Assembly: GCA_041776485.1 (NCBI GenBank) | Contig: JBHBQE010000006.1 | Location: forward strand, 124,001 to 188,000 | Direction of reading: 5' to 3' | Origin: JBHBQE01 sp041776485 | GTDB taxonomy: Bacteria; Bacillota; Clostridia; Lachnospirales; Lachnospiraceae | Length of the DNA stretch: 64,000 nucleotides | In this document: piece by piece, positions 53,607 through 62,517 of the stretch | Layout of the letters: each line of letters starts with the position of its first letter | Position numbering within the stretch: the first letter of the stretch is position 1 | Notes under the pieces: generated by a model | Database searches by the model: none | The model's input: the letters and a program-made list of their open reading frames with translations, nothing else | What the model was told of the DNA's origin: nothing | Program-made: the position numbers and the translations under genes

Positions 53607-54737
53607 ATGAAAAAAAATACTGAAAGAATACACGCAAAAATCAATTTAGAAGCTATTAGTGAAAATGCCAAAATGCTCAGGAGTTGTACAGGGAACGATG
53701 CTCATGTGATGGCAGTTATTAAATCAGATGCATATGGTCATGGGGCTACAAAAATAGCTCATGCTCTTGATAATATGGACTATGTGTGGGGATTTGCAGT
53801 TGCCACAGGCTCAGAGGCATTGGCACTTAAATATAATGGTATCAAAAAGCCTATATTGCTTTTGGGAGCTGCGTTTCCGGATGAGCTGGAGACATTAATA
53901 GATAATGAGATACGATTGTGTCTATATTCCAGGGAGTCAGCTGCTCTAATCCTTGAGGGTGCTGACAATATAGGTAAAAAGGCATATATTCACCTTAAGC
54001 TGGATACCGGTATGGGAAGGATTGGATTTTCCCCTACAGATAATGATATAGATGAATTATATGAAATATTGAGCAACCCTCTAATAATTACAGAGGGAGC
54101 CTTTACCCATTTTTCCAAGGCGGATACTGTGGATAGGGCATATTCAAAGAAACAGACAGATTTGTTCTTTGACATGGTAAATGAGCTTTCTAAAAGAGGG
54201 ATAGACTTTCAATATAAGCATTTGGCAAATTCCGCCGGAATAGTCGAGTTTAACGGAGCAACAGGCGATTTAATAAGGGCGGGAATTTCATTATATGGAT
54301 TATATCCATCAGGTAATGTCAATCAAAATAAAATCAGTTTAAAGCCTGCACTTTCCCTGTATTCCAGGGTGATTCATGTAAAGGATATAGATAAAGATAC
54401 CATGCTAAGTTACGGCGGAACATTTATTTCCGAAAAAAAAATGAGGGTAGCTACAGTTTCCGCCGGGTATGGAGACGGTTACCCGAGAGCTCTGTCAAAT
54501 ATCGGCTATGTATTAATCCATGGAAAAAGGGCTAATATACTTGGTAGAATTTGTATGGATCAGATGATAGTTGATGTTACTCATATAGACAATGTTGTCT
54601 TTGGAGATAGTGTGACCTTGATTGGTAAAGATATAGATAATGAGATTACAATAGATGAGCTTTGTGCACTGTACAATGGTTTTAATTATGAGTTTGTATG
54701 TAATCTGAATAAGCGGGTTCCCAGGATATATGTATGA
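53607..54737 (+). CDS. alr: alanine racemase
   Basis: 376 residues. PLP lysine in VIKSDAYGHG (Lys 39 region), HLKLDTGMGRIGF, HLANSAGI, and the C-terminal VSAGYGDGYPR and GRICMDQMIVDV motifs. It makes D-alanine for peptidoglycan. The ATG has no good ribosome site, and a possible -10 (TATAAA at 53586) lies only about 20 bases upstream, so the mRNA leader may be very short. The stop overlaps the next gene by four bases (ATGA). Confidence 0.96.
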   Translation: MKKNTERIHAKINLEAISENAKMLRSCTGNDAHVMAVIKSDAYGHGATKIAHALDNMDYVWGFAVATGSEALALKYNGIKKPILLLGAAFPDELETLIDNEIRLCLYSRESAALILEGADNIGKKAYIHLKLDTGMGRIGFSPTDNDIDELYEILSNPLIITEGAFTHFSKADTVDRAYSKKQTDLFFDMVNELSKRGIDFQYKHLANSAGIVEFNGATGDLIRAGISLYGLYPSGNVNQNKISLKPALSLYSRVIHVKDIDKDTMLSYGGTFISEKKMRVATVSAGYGDGYPRALSNIGYVLIHGKRANILGRICMDQMIVDVTHIDNVVFGDSVTLIGKDIDNEITIDELCALYNGFNYEFVCNLNKRVPRIYV

Positions 54738-55342
54738 TTTACATTCTTGATATATCAGATGTTAATGAGGAAGATTATAATATAGGATATAGTCTTGCAA
54801 GCCAAAACAGGCAAAAAAAAGCCCGAAGGTTTTCACATAGAAATCAAAAAATAATCTGTATTTTTACAGAGCTTTTGCTTAAATATGCACTTAAGGAAAA
54901 AGGATTTTCTCAGAATAATCCAGAATACAGATATAACAAAAACGGAAAGCCTTACCTTGCAAATTCCGATATATTTTTTAATAATTCTCATTCAAAAAAT
55001 ATGATATGTACTGTCGTATCAGACAGTGAAATAGGCTGCGATATTGAAAAAATAAGGGGGATTAAAAAAAATATATTTAAGAGGATATTTCCAAAGTTAT
55101 CAGCTGATACAATGACAGAACGGGAATTAATAGGGCTTTGGACAAGGCTTGAAAGTTGTATTAAGCTTAGGGGAGAAAGTATATTTACGGTACTGGATGG
55201 TGATATATCTCTGACTTCCTATAATTTCTATGAAATTGACGAAGTTTTTGGTTACCATATAACAGTATGCTCAGAGAAAAAAATAGATAATATAGTAATA
55301 AAACGACCGGGTATAAGGGATATACTGGCTAAAACAGGCTAA
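54734..55342 (+). CDS. 4'-phosphopantetheinyl transferase (Sfp-like)
   Basis: 202 residues. Motifs of the Sfp-type superfamily are present: NGKPYLANSDIFFNNSHS, IGCDIEKIR near residue 101 (magnesium-binding Asp and Glu) and WTRLESCIKLRGES near 136 (Glu and Lys of the WxxxExxxK motif). Such enzymes move 4'-phosphopantetheine from CoA to carrier proteins. acpS often lies beside alr in Firmicutes, and here an Sfp-type gene takes that place, so it may serve fatty-acid ACP. No carrier-protein megasynthase is in the window. Confidence 0.85.
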   Translation: MIYILDISDVNEEDYNIGYSLASQNRQKKARRFSHRNQKIICIFTELLLKYALKEKGFSQNNPEYRYNKNGKPYLANSDIFFNNSHSKNMICTVVSDSEIGCDIEKIRGIKKNIFKRIFPKLSADTMTERELIGLWTRLESCIKLRGESIFTVLDGDISLTSYNFYEIDEVFGYHITVCSEKKIDNIVIKRPGIRDILAKTG

Positions 55343-55355
55343 AATCGGAGGAAAA

Positions 55356-55886
55356 ATGCGAATAGGTCATGGATATGATGTTCATAAATTGACGGCAGAC
55401 AGGAAGCTTATAATAGGCGGTGTTGAAATTCCCTATGAGATGGGATTGTCAGGGCATTCAGACGCAGATGTATTATTGCATGCTATAATGGACGCTGTAT
55501 TAGGAGCAATGGGTATGGGAGATATAGGGAAGCATTTTCCTGATAATAACAGTGAATATAAGGACATTTCCTCTATGATACTTCTTGGCAAAGTAAAGGA
55601 GCTTATGTTCAGTAAAGGCTATGTTATTGGAAATATTGATTCCACCATAGTGGCACAGGCTCCTAAAATGGCAAAATATATAGATAAAATGAAAGAAAAT
55701 ATAGCAGCAGTTCTTAATACGGATATTGAAAATATAAATGTTAAGGCTACCACAGAGGAGGGCTTGGGATTTACCGGAAGCGGGCAGGGGATATGTGCCC
55801 ACGCAGTCTGTACAATCTTAAGCCTGTACGAAGGAAGCATTCCGGTAAATAGTTCCTGTGATAGCTGTTGTGGAGGTATGAGATGA
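55356..55886 (+). CDS. ispF: 2-C-methyl-D-erythritol 2,4-cyclodiphosphate synthase
   Basis: 176 residues. Zinc motif GYDVHKL at the N-terminus, GHSDADVLLHAIMDAVLGA, and ATTEEGLGFTGSGQGICAHAVC near the end. It is the fifth enzyme of the MEP isoprenoid pathway. The family is usually about 157-160 residues; this one ends with an extra tail holding three cysteines (SSCDSCCGGMR). The tail codons overlap the cysS ribosome site and start (ATGA), so the extension may partly reflect the overlap. Confidence 0.95.
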   Translation: MRIGHGYDVHKLTADRKLIIGGVEIPYEMGLSGHSDADVLLHAIMDAVLGAMGMGDIGKHFPDNNSEYKDISSMILLGKVKELMFSKGYVIGNIDSTIVAQAPKMAKYIDKMKENIAAVLNTDIENINVKATTEEGLGFTGSGQGICAHAVCTILSLYEGSIPVNSSCDSCCGGMR

Positions 55887-57274
55887 AAATATATAATACG
55901 CTTTCAGGTAAAAAAGAAGAGTTTGTCCCTATTGAAGAGGGAAAGGTAAAAATGTATGTATGCGGTCCCACCGTATATAATTTTATTCATATTGGAAATG
56001 CAAGACCTATGGTGTTTTTTGATACCGTAAGGAGGTATTTGGAATATCGGGGTTATGAAGTTAATTTTGTTTCTAATTATACGGATATTGACGATAAGAT
56101 AATAAAAGCCGCAAATGATGAAAAGGTGGATTGTTCCGTTATATCTGACAGGTATATTATGGAATGTAAAAGGGATGCAGAGGGGCTTAATATCAGGGAG
56201 GCAAACACACACCCAAAGGCAACGGAGGAAATCCCTGAGATGATAGAAATGATTGAAACTCTTATTAAAAAGGGACATGCCTATGCTGTAGAGGACGGTA
56301 CTGTTTATTTTAAGACAAAAAGCTTTAAGGAATACGGTAAGCTTTCTCATAAAAATCTTGAGGAGCTTCAAGAGGGGCATAGACGGCTTTTGGTGGCAGG
56401 GGACAGCAAGAAAGATCCTCTGGACTTTGTGCTTTGGAAGCCCAAAAAGGATGGCGAGCCGGGTTGGGAATCACCATGGTGCAGCGGCAGACCGGGCTGG
56501 CATATTGAATGTTCCTGTATGGCAAAAAAATATTTGGGAACTCAAATTGATATACATGGAGGCGGTGAAGATTTGGTTTTCCCGCACCATGAAAATGAAA
56601 TAGCGCAATCTGAGGCAGGGAATGGAGTTACCTTTGCAAAATATTGGATGCATAACGCCTTTTTAAATATTGATAATAAAAAGATGTCAAAATCACTGGG
56701 GAATTTTTTTACCGTAAGGGATATTTCAAGGAAATATGACTTGAATATACTGAGATTTTTCCTGTTAAGCGCTCACTATAGAAGTCCCGTTAACTTTAGT
56801 GACGAGCTTATGGAAAGCGCAAAGTCCGGTTGGGAGAGAATAAATAATGCCTACATTGCATTACAGGAGTATGCCGGTGAGAATAGTGAAATATCCGGTG
56901 AGGTTATAAAAAAAATTGAGGAAATTAAAGTCAGCTTTAATAATGCCATGGATAATGATTTTAACACTGCTGATGCAGTGGCGAGTATATTTGATTTGGT
57001 AAGATTTATAAATACTGCCTTAAGAAGCGGGTTGAGCAGCAAATCCTGTGAGACTTTAAAGGCTGCATTAACAAAGTTATGTGATGTTATGGGCATAAGG
57101 CTTATTTTGCCGGATAGTGAATTAGACGGACAAATACAGGAGCTGATTGATAAAAGACAGGCTGCTAGAAAAAATAAGGATTTTAATGAGGCGGACAGAA
57201 TAAGAGATGAGCTTCTTGAAATGGGAATTGTCCTGAAGGATACCAGAGAGGGCGTTAAATGGAGCAGGGTTTAA
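55883..57274 (+). CDS. cysS: cysteinyl-tRNA synthetase
   Basis: 463 residues from ATG 55883, with GGAGG six bases upstream (an in-frame TTG at 55868 would sit before that site). Class I signature HIGN in YNFIHIGNARP, zinc Cys in MYVCGPTVY, WHIECSCMA, HGGGEDLVFPHHENEIAQ and KMSKS near residue 265. It charges tRNA-Cys. The start overlaps the ispF stop and its end overlaps mrnC by 16 bases. Confidence 0.98.
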   Translation: MKIYNTLSGKKEEFVPIEEGKVKMYVCGPTVYNFIHIGNARPMVFFDTVRRYLEYRGYEVNFVSNYTDIDDKIIKAANDEKVDCSVISDRYIMECKRDAEGLNIREANTHPKATEEIPEMIEMIETLIKKGHAYAVEDGTVYFKTKSFKEYGKLSHKNLEELQEGHRRLLVAGDSKKDPLDFVLWKPKKDGEPGWESPWCSGRPGWHIECSCMAKKYLGTQIDIHGGGEDLVFPHHENEIAQSEAGNGVTFAKYWMHNAFLNIDNKKMSKSLGNFFTVRDISRKYDLNILRFFLLSAHYRSPVNFSDELMESAKSGWERINNAYIALQEYAGENSEISGEVIKKIEEIKVSFNNAMDNDFNTADAVASIFDLVRFINTALRSGLSSKSCETLKAALTKLCDVMGIRLILPDSELDGQIQELIDKRQAARKNKDFNEADRIRDELLEMGIVLKDTREGVKWSRV

Positions 57275-57693
57275 ATTCCTTAATATGCCGGTATTTTTCT
57301 CTTGATAAAAAGGATATCAGAACCTATTCCCCACTGACGCTTGCCTATATTGGTGATAGTATCTTTGACTTAATAATACGCTCTGTAACTGTTGATAATG
57401 GAAATACCAATGTAAATAATCTGCATAGACAAAGCGTAAATTATGTGAATGCCAGAGCCCAGAGCAAAATGATTGTTTCCATTATGGATATTCTTACAGA
57501 GGAGGAAAAGAGTATTTTCAGACGGGGAAAAAACACTAAGTTTAACACATCCGCTAAAAATGCCAGTATTAGCGAATACAGAAATGCAACAGGCTTTGAA
57601 GCGGTTTTGGGATATTTATATTTAAAGGACGATATAGAGAGGATTTTATTCCTTGTAAAAAGGGCAATGGAGACTAATGAGAGACAGAAGTAA
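57259..57693 (+). CDS. mrnC: Mini-ribonuclease 3
   Basis: 144 residues: an RNase III catalytic domain without the dsRNA-binding domain. YSPLTLAYIGDSIFDLIIRS holds the conserved Asp, and EYRNATGFEAVLGYLYL the C-terminal acidic motif. In Bacillus it matures 23S rRNA with L3. The order cysS-mrnC-rlmB-sigH is conserved in Firmicutes. It overlaps both neighbours. Confidence 0.95.
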   Translation: MEQGLNSLICRYFSLDKKDIRTYSPLTLAYIGDSIFDLIIRSVTVDNGNTNVNNLHRQSVNYVNARAQSKMIVSIMDILTEEEKSIFRRGKNTKFNTSAKNASISEYRNATGFEAVLGYLYLKDDIERILFLVKRAMETNERQK

Positions 57694-58432
57694 TATTGTG
57701 GTGGGGAAGCAGGCTGTACTTTCCGCATTTAAATCAGATACAACCATTGAGAGAGTATTTATCAGACGTGGACTAAAGGACAGCACAGTAAATACTATAA
57801 TTAAAAAATCCAGGCAGGCAGGAATCAGCCCTGAGTTTGTGGAAAACAGCAGGCTTAATGAAATGTGCTATGGTGAAAATCACCAGGGGCTTTGTGCCTT
57901 TATTTCAGAATATAAGTATTATGAAATTGAGGATATAATTAATTTGGCACAGGAAAGAAATGAACCGCCCTTTGTGGTATTTTTAGACGGAATAGTTGAC
58001 CCTCAAAACCTCGGGGCAATTATAAGAAGCGCCAATCTCTTTGGCGCTCACGGTGTTGTAATTGAAAAAAGAAACAGCGCCACCCTTACAAGCTCTGCCG
58101 CTAAAGCAAGCGCAGGCGCTGTGGGTTATACCTATACCGCTCGTGTGCCAAACCTAAAAAATACAATAGAAGCCCTTAAAAAGCAGGGATTTTGGTTTGC
58201 CTATGCCAACATGTCAGGCAAAAGCATATATGAATCCGATTTTGCAGGCCCGTTAGGACTGGTGATTGGAGGAGAGGAAAAGGGAGTGAGCAGGCTTGTT
58301 AAAGAAAGCTGTGACTTTGAGGTTTCTATTCCAATGCGCCCAATAAGCGGTGAGGTAGATTCATTTAATGCTTCTGTTGCATTTGGAATTATAGGCGCGG
58401 AGATTGTAAAACAAAGGTTAGATAGAAAATGA
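57677..58432 (+). CDS. rlmB: 23S rRNA (guanosine-2'-O) methyltransferase RlmB-like
   Basis: 251 residues. An N-terminal substrate-binding domain (VVGKQAVLSAFKSDTTIERVFI) is followed by a SPOUT methyltransferase domain with DGIVDPQNLGAIIRSA, LVIGGEEKGVS and the knot motif SIPMRPISGEVDSFNASVA. The family is TrmH/RlmB. It overlaps mrnC by 17 bases and the sigma factor gene by four. Confidence 0.95.
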   Translation: MRDRSNIVVGKQAVLSAFKSDTTIERVFIRRGLKDSTVNTIIKKSRQAGISPEFVENSRLNEMCYGENHQGLCAFISEYKYYEIEDIINLAQERNEPPFVVFLDGIVDPQNLGAIIRSANLFGAHGVVIEKRNSATLTSSAAKASAGAVGYTYTARVPNLKNTIEALKKQGFWFAYANMSGKSIYESDFAGPLGLVIGGEEKGVSRLVKESCDFEVSIPMRPISGEVDSFNASVAFGIIGAEIVKQRLDRK

Positions 58433-59019
58433 CAGATTACGAAACCTTTTCTGATGAAAATCTGATAAGGGAATACAAAAAAACAAATGATATTAATATT
58501 CTTGATACCATTATAGTAAGGTATCACAGCCTTATTTCCAAGTGTGCAGCTCCTTTGTATCTTGTTGGGGCAGATTGCGAGGATTTAATATCAGAGGGTC
58601 ATATAGGTCTTTTAAGTGCCATAAATTCCTATGATGATAAAAGCTGTGACATGTTTTATCCTTTTGCAAAGCTTTGCATAAGACGAGCGCAGTTTAAAGC
58701 GATAGAGGCGCAAAACAGGAAAAAGCATGTTCCCTTAAATACCTGTATATCCATTGATGAAGAGAGTACGGGAAACAGTGAACTGCTCAGCCGATGTACG
58801 CTGTCTACAGAGGAAATTGTTCTTGATGTGATAAAGATGGAGGAAATCCTTGATGATATTGAAAAGGTGTTAAGCCCCATGGAAATGACGGTGCTGCTTT
58901 ATACAATTGACGGATTTACTTACAGTCAGATTTCAAAAAAGCTGGGTAAAAATGAAAAAAGCATTCACAATGCCATGCAAAGAGTAAGGAGCAAGGTGTC
59001 AGAGATTTTAAAGCCCTGA
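58429..59019 (+). CDS. RNA polymerase sigma factor, SigH-like
   Basis: 196 residues. Region 2 (about 20-90) includes DCEDLISEGHIGLLSAINSYD and FYPFAKLCIRRAQFKAIEAQNRKK. Region 4 (about 140-190) has LSPMEMTVLLYTIDGFTYSQISKKLGKNEKSIHNAMQRVRSK. Its place after rlmB matches sigH of Bacillus and clostridia, where it drives early sporulation or competence genes. It is divergent and slightly short of typical SigH, and no yacP lies between. Whether this organism sporulates cannot be told from the window. Confidence 0.82.
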   Translation: MTDYETFSDENLIREYKKTNDINILDTIIVRYHSLISKCAAPLYLVGADCEDLISEGHIGLLSAINSYDDKSCDMFYPFAKLCIRRAQFKAIEAQNRKKHVPLNTCISIDEESTGNSELLSRCTLSTEEIVLDVIKMEEILDDIEKVLSPMEMTVLLYTIDGFTYSQISKKLGKNEKSIHNAMQRVRSKVSEILKP

Positions 59020-59148
59020 CAATTCCTATATACCGTTAAAGGATAATCGTGGTAATGTTATTGCAGCTTTATGTTGAGCAAGTGATATAGATTCTCTTAA
59101 ATAAACTATAGAATAAATATGGATAATGGGGATATGAGGTGATTTTCT

Positions 59149-59322
59149 ATGGGTGTAAAAGTATTTCTAGTTAGATTTATTACATTTTTTGTCGCAATGA
59201 TGGTCGTTATAAAGATTTGCGAAAACTATATAGATAATTTTTTCTTGGAATTACTGGTTTGCGCTGTTGCCGGAGCATCTGTGCATTTTTTATTAAAGCT
59301 GTTTTATATCCCATATTCCTGA
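59149..59322 (+). CDS. small two-helix membrane protein
   Basis: 57 residues (MGVKVFLVRFITFF...). Two hydrophobic segments at about residues 5-22 and 32-52 are separated by a short charged loop (KICENYIDN). The ATG has GAGGTGAT about seven bases upstream. The last 19 bases overlap the 3' end of the convergent PHP phosphatase gene. No family recognised. The ribosome site and membrane pattern support it as real. Confidence 0.6.
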   Translation: MGVKVFLVRFITFFVAMMVVIKICENYIDNFFLELLVCAVAGASVHFLLKLFYIPYS

Positions 59323-60107
59323 GGTACTCTGTTTTTATATACCAGTTGCGATTTAAAGCCTATTTCTTTTAGTCTTAAAGCAACCTCCTTAAAATTAATC
59401 CCCACATTTTTTTCATTGTGGGAATCTGAGCCTATGGTAATCATCCTTCCTCCCATTTTATAATATTTTTCCAGTAGAAAAAAGGATGGGTTAGGTTCAT
59501 TTTTCCCTCTGGAAAAAGGGGAGGTATTAACTTCCAAAGCCTTTTGTTTGTTTATAAGAGTATCAAGTATTTCCTCCATTGTTTCCTCGCACGGTTCGAC
59601 TATTTCCAGCCCGTTTTTCATGGAATATTCCTCCCCGTATCGTGATATATAGTCAAGATGTGCAAGAGAATCAAAGCAATCATGGGTTTTGATATTGGAA
59701 AGAACATATTGGAAATATTCTCTGTACCTGTCATTTATATCATAACCAAAAAAGAAATCCTCATAATAAGGATCTATACCGTCTACGGTGTGTACAGAGC
59801 CTAAAATAAAATCAAATTTCTGGTCTGCAATAGCGATCAAATCTTCCTTTAAGTGGAGTTGAAGCCCTAATTCCAAACCGATTCCGATATAGAAATCAGG
59901 CGAACTGTGTTTATATCTTATAGCCGAAAGGGCAGATATATATTTCGGTATGTCAATATCAAAAAGTTTTGGCTCGCTTTTATAGTCTATATCGCAATGC
60001 TCTGTAAAAATAATGCCGGAAAGATTTTCTTTGGCAGAATTTATTATTAAGAGAGGGTCGGTATTGGAGTCGGCGGAAAAATGTGAATGTAAATGTGTAT
60101 CAAACAT
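59304..60107 (-). CDS. PHP-domain phosphoesterase, histidinol-phosphatase (HisK)-like
   Basis: 267 residues. The N-terminal metal motif THLHSHFSADS and the later FTEHCDIDY, GSVHTVDG, DSLAHLDYISRY and ITIGSDSHN supply the PHP trinuclear metal ligands. The length and order match HisK-type histidinol phosphatases. No his genes are nearby, so a different phosphoester substrate is possible. Its promoter lies back to back with that of gap. Confidence 0.88.
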   Translation of the reverse strand: MFDTHLHSHFSADSNTDPLLIINSAKENLSGIIFTEHCDIDYKSEPKLFDIDIPKYISALSAIRYKHSSPDFYIGIGLELGLQLHLKEDLIAIADQKFDFILGSVHTVDGIDPYYEDFFFGYDINDRYREYFQYVLSNIKTHDCFDSLAHLDYISRYGEEYSMKNGLEIVEPCEETMEEILDTLINKQKALEVNTSPFSRGKNEPNPSFFLLEKYYKMGGRMITIGSDSHNEKNVGINFKEVALRLKEIGFKSQLVYKNRVPQEYGI

Positions 60108-60146
60108 ATAATACCTCTTGATATATATTATAAAAAAACTGGCTTA

Positions 60147-60175
60147 ATTATAATTTAATTTATAAGGTTACACAA
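60147..60175 (-). promoter_or_regulatory. promoter of the PHP phosphatase gene
   Basis: On the minus strand TTGTGT (plus 60170-60175), 17-base spacer and TATAAT (plus 60147-60152). Its -35 box directly abuts that of the divergent gap promoter. Confidence 0.6.
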
Positions 60176-60205
60176 TTGAAAAAATAATATTCAATATTGT
60201 ATAAT
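60176..60205 (+). promoter_or_regulatory. promoter of the gap-pgk-tpiA operon
   Basis: TTGAAA (60176-60181), 18-base spacer and TATAAT (60200-60205). The gap ATG is about 38 bases downstream with AAGGAGG before it. No CggR-type regulator gene is adjacent. Confidence 0.7.
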
Positions 60206-60243
60206 ATTACAAGCAATGTTACTTATTTTAAGGAGGTAATTAT

Positions 60244-61260
60244 ATGGCAGTTAAAGTTGCAATAAATGGTTTTGGTCGTATTGGTAGATTAGCCTTTCGT
60301 CAGATGTTCGGAGCAGATGGATATGAAGTCGTTGCAATAAATGACTTAACAAGTCCTAAAATGTTGGCACATTTACTTAAGTATGACAGCTCACAGGGAC
60401 GGTATGCACTGTGCGATAAGGTTAGCGCAGATGATAATTCCATTACAGTTGACGGCAAAAAAATCGTAATCTACAAGGAACCCGATGCCAATAATTGCCC
60501 ATGGAAGGAGCTTTCAGTCGATGTTGTACTGGAGTGCTCAGGTTTTTATACATCTAGGGAGAAGGCTCAGGCACATATCAATGCCGGCGCCAGAAAGGTG
60601 GTTATATCCGCACCTGCAGGAAATGACCTTCCTACAGTAGTTTACAATGTAAACCATGATGTACTTAAGGCAAGCGATACTATTATTTCTGCTGCAAGCT
60701 GTACTACAAACTGTCTTGCACCAATGGCTGACGCATTAAACAAGCTTGCTCCTATTTCCTCCGGAATTATGTGTACAATTCATGCTTATACAGGCGATCA
60801 GATGACTTTAGACGGACCTCAGGGTAAGGGTGATTTACGCCGTTCAAGAGCAGCTGCAATAAATATCGTTCCTAATTCCACAGGTGCAGCAAAAGCTATA
60901 GGTCTTGTTATTCCTGAGTTGAATGGAAAGCTTATCGGAGCAGCTCAGCGTGTTCCCACACCTACAGGTTCCACGACTATATTAACTGCTGTAGTTAAAA
61001 AGGCAGGACTTACCGTGGATATGATAAATGAGGCCATGAAGAATGCTGCAACAGAGTCCTTTGGCTATAATGAGGATGAGATAGTTTCCACAGATATTAT
61101 CGGAATGAACTATGGCTCATTATTTGATGCCACACAAACAATGGTAATGCCTGTTGGTGATGATATGTATCAGGTACAGGTGGTTTCCTGGTATGATAAT
61201 GAGAATTCCTACACCTCACAGATGGTTCGTACTATTAAGTATTTCTCAGAGTTAGCATAA
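60244..61260 (+). CDS. gap: glyceraldehyde-3-phosphate dehydrogenase
   Basis: 338 residues. NAD-binding VAINGFGRIGRLAFRQM at the N-terminus, catalytic ASCTTNC near residue 152, DLRRSRAAAINIVPNSTGAAKA and the C-terminal SWYDNENSYTSQMV. The Asp in AINDLTSP suggests NAD preference. Its strongly preferred codons fit high expression. It is first gene of the gap-pgk-tpiA operon; pgk starts 16 bases downstream. Confidence 0.98.
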   Translation: MAVKVAINGFGRIGRLAFRQMFGADGYEVVAINDLTSPKMLAHLLKYDSSQGRYALCDKVSADDNSITVDGKKIVIYKEPDANNCPWKELSVDVVLECSGFYTSREKAQAHINAGARKVVISAPAGNDLPTVVYNVNHDVLKASDTIISAASCTTNCLAPMADALNKLAPISSGIMCTIHAYTGDQMTLDGPQGKGDLRRSRAAAINIVPNSTGAAKAIGLVIPELNGKLIGAAQRVPTPTGSTTILTAVVKKAGLTVDMINEAMKNAATESFGYNEDEIVSTDIIGMNYGSLFDATQTMVMPVGDDMYQVQVVSWYDNENSYTSQMVRTIKYFSELA

Positions 61261-61276
61261 GGAGATTGAATTAAAT

Positions 61277-62491
61277 ATGTCTTTGTTAAATAAAAAAACA
61301 ATTGATGATATTGAAGTGAGCGGTAAAAGGGTACTCTGTCGATGTGATTTTAATGTACCCATTCACGACGGGATAATCACTGATGTAAACAGACTTACGG
61401 CAGCCATACCCACAATTAAAAAATTATCAAATGAGGGAGCAAAGGTTATCCTTTGCTCTCATCTAGGTAAGCCTAAGGGAATACCTAATCCGGATATGTC
61501 ACTTGCCCCTGTATCTGCAAAACTGTCGGAGCTTTTGGGCATACGCATAAATTTTGCCAGAGATGATAATGTAGTAAGTGATAAGGTTAGATCTATTGTG
61601 GACAATATGCAAAATGGAGATATTATTCTTCTTGAGAATACCAGATTCAGATCTGAGGAAACTAAGAATGAAGAATCCTTTTCTAAGGAATTGGCATCTT
61701 TGTGTGATGTTTATGTAAATGATGCTTTTGGATCTGCACATAGAGCACATTGTTCCACTGCAGGAGTTGCAGCTTTTGTGGAGGTTTCCGCCGTAGGATA
61801 TCTTATTGACAGGGAAATTGAGTTTTTAGGTCATGCGGTTGAGGACCCGAGAAAGCCATTTTTGGCGATTTTAGGCGGAGCAAAGGTTGCTGATAAGCTT
61901 AATGTTATTGACAGGCTTTTGGATAAATGTGATACCATCATTATCGGCGGCGGAATGGCATATACATTTTTAAAGGCGCAGGGGAAAGAGGTAGGAAGCT
62001 CTCTTGTGGATGAGTCTAAGCTTGATTATTGTAAAGATATGATTAAAAAGGCACAGGAAAAGGGCAAAAAACTTCTGTTACCAATTGATTCAGTTACAGT
62101 TGAAAGCTTTCCGGATCCTATAGATTCAGTGATTACGGCTTGTGTATATGATATTGATGATATGCCGGAGGATATAATGGGTGTTGATATTGGTCCTAAG
62201 ACTATGGAGCTTTTCATAGGTGAAATCAATAATGCGAAAACCATTATATGGAATGGTCCTATGGGTATATTTGAAAATCCGGTTTTGGCAGCCGGTACAA
62301 GGGAGATAGCTAAAACTATGTCAAAATTAAATGAAGCCATAACCATTATAGGCGGTGGTGATTCTGCCGCAGCAGTTAATCAAATGGGATTTTCTGATAA
62401 AATGACTCATATTTCCACAGGCGGCGGTGCTTCTTTGGAATTTTTAGAGGGTAAAATTCTGCCGGGAATTGACTGTATCATGTCAAAATAA
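61277..62491 (+). CDS. pgk: phosphoglycerate kinase
   Basis: 404 residues. Substrate motif CRCDFNVP near residue 22, HLGKPKG, NDAFGSAHRAHCS, GGAKVADKLNVI and the ATP motif GGGDSAAAV near 360. It makes ATP from 1,3-bisphosphoglycerate. It lies between gap and tpiA, 26 bases before the latter. Confidence 0.98.
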   Translation: MSLLNKKTIDDIEVSGKRVLCRCDFNVPIHDGIITDVNRLTAAIPTIKKLSNEGAKVILCSHLGKPKGIPNPDMSLAPVSAKLSELLGIRINFARDDNVVSDKVRSIVDNMQNGDIILLENTRFRSEETKNEESFSKELASLCDVYVNDAFGSAHRAHCSTAGVAAFVEVSAVGYLIDREIEFLGHAVEDPRKPFLAILGGAKVADKLNVIDRLLDKCDTIIIGGGMAYTFLKAQGKEVGSSLVDESKLDYCKDMIKKAQEKGKKLLLPIDSVTVESFPDPIDSVITACVYDIDDMPEDIMGVDIGPKTMELFIGEINNAKTIIWNGPMGIFENPVLAAGTREIAKTMSKLNEAITIIGGGDSAAAVNQMGFSDKMTHISTGGGASLEFLEGKILPGIDCIMSK

Positions 62492-62517
62492 CTCATTAAA
62501 TATTGAAAGGAATTACT

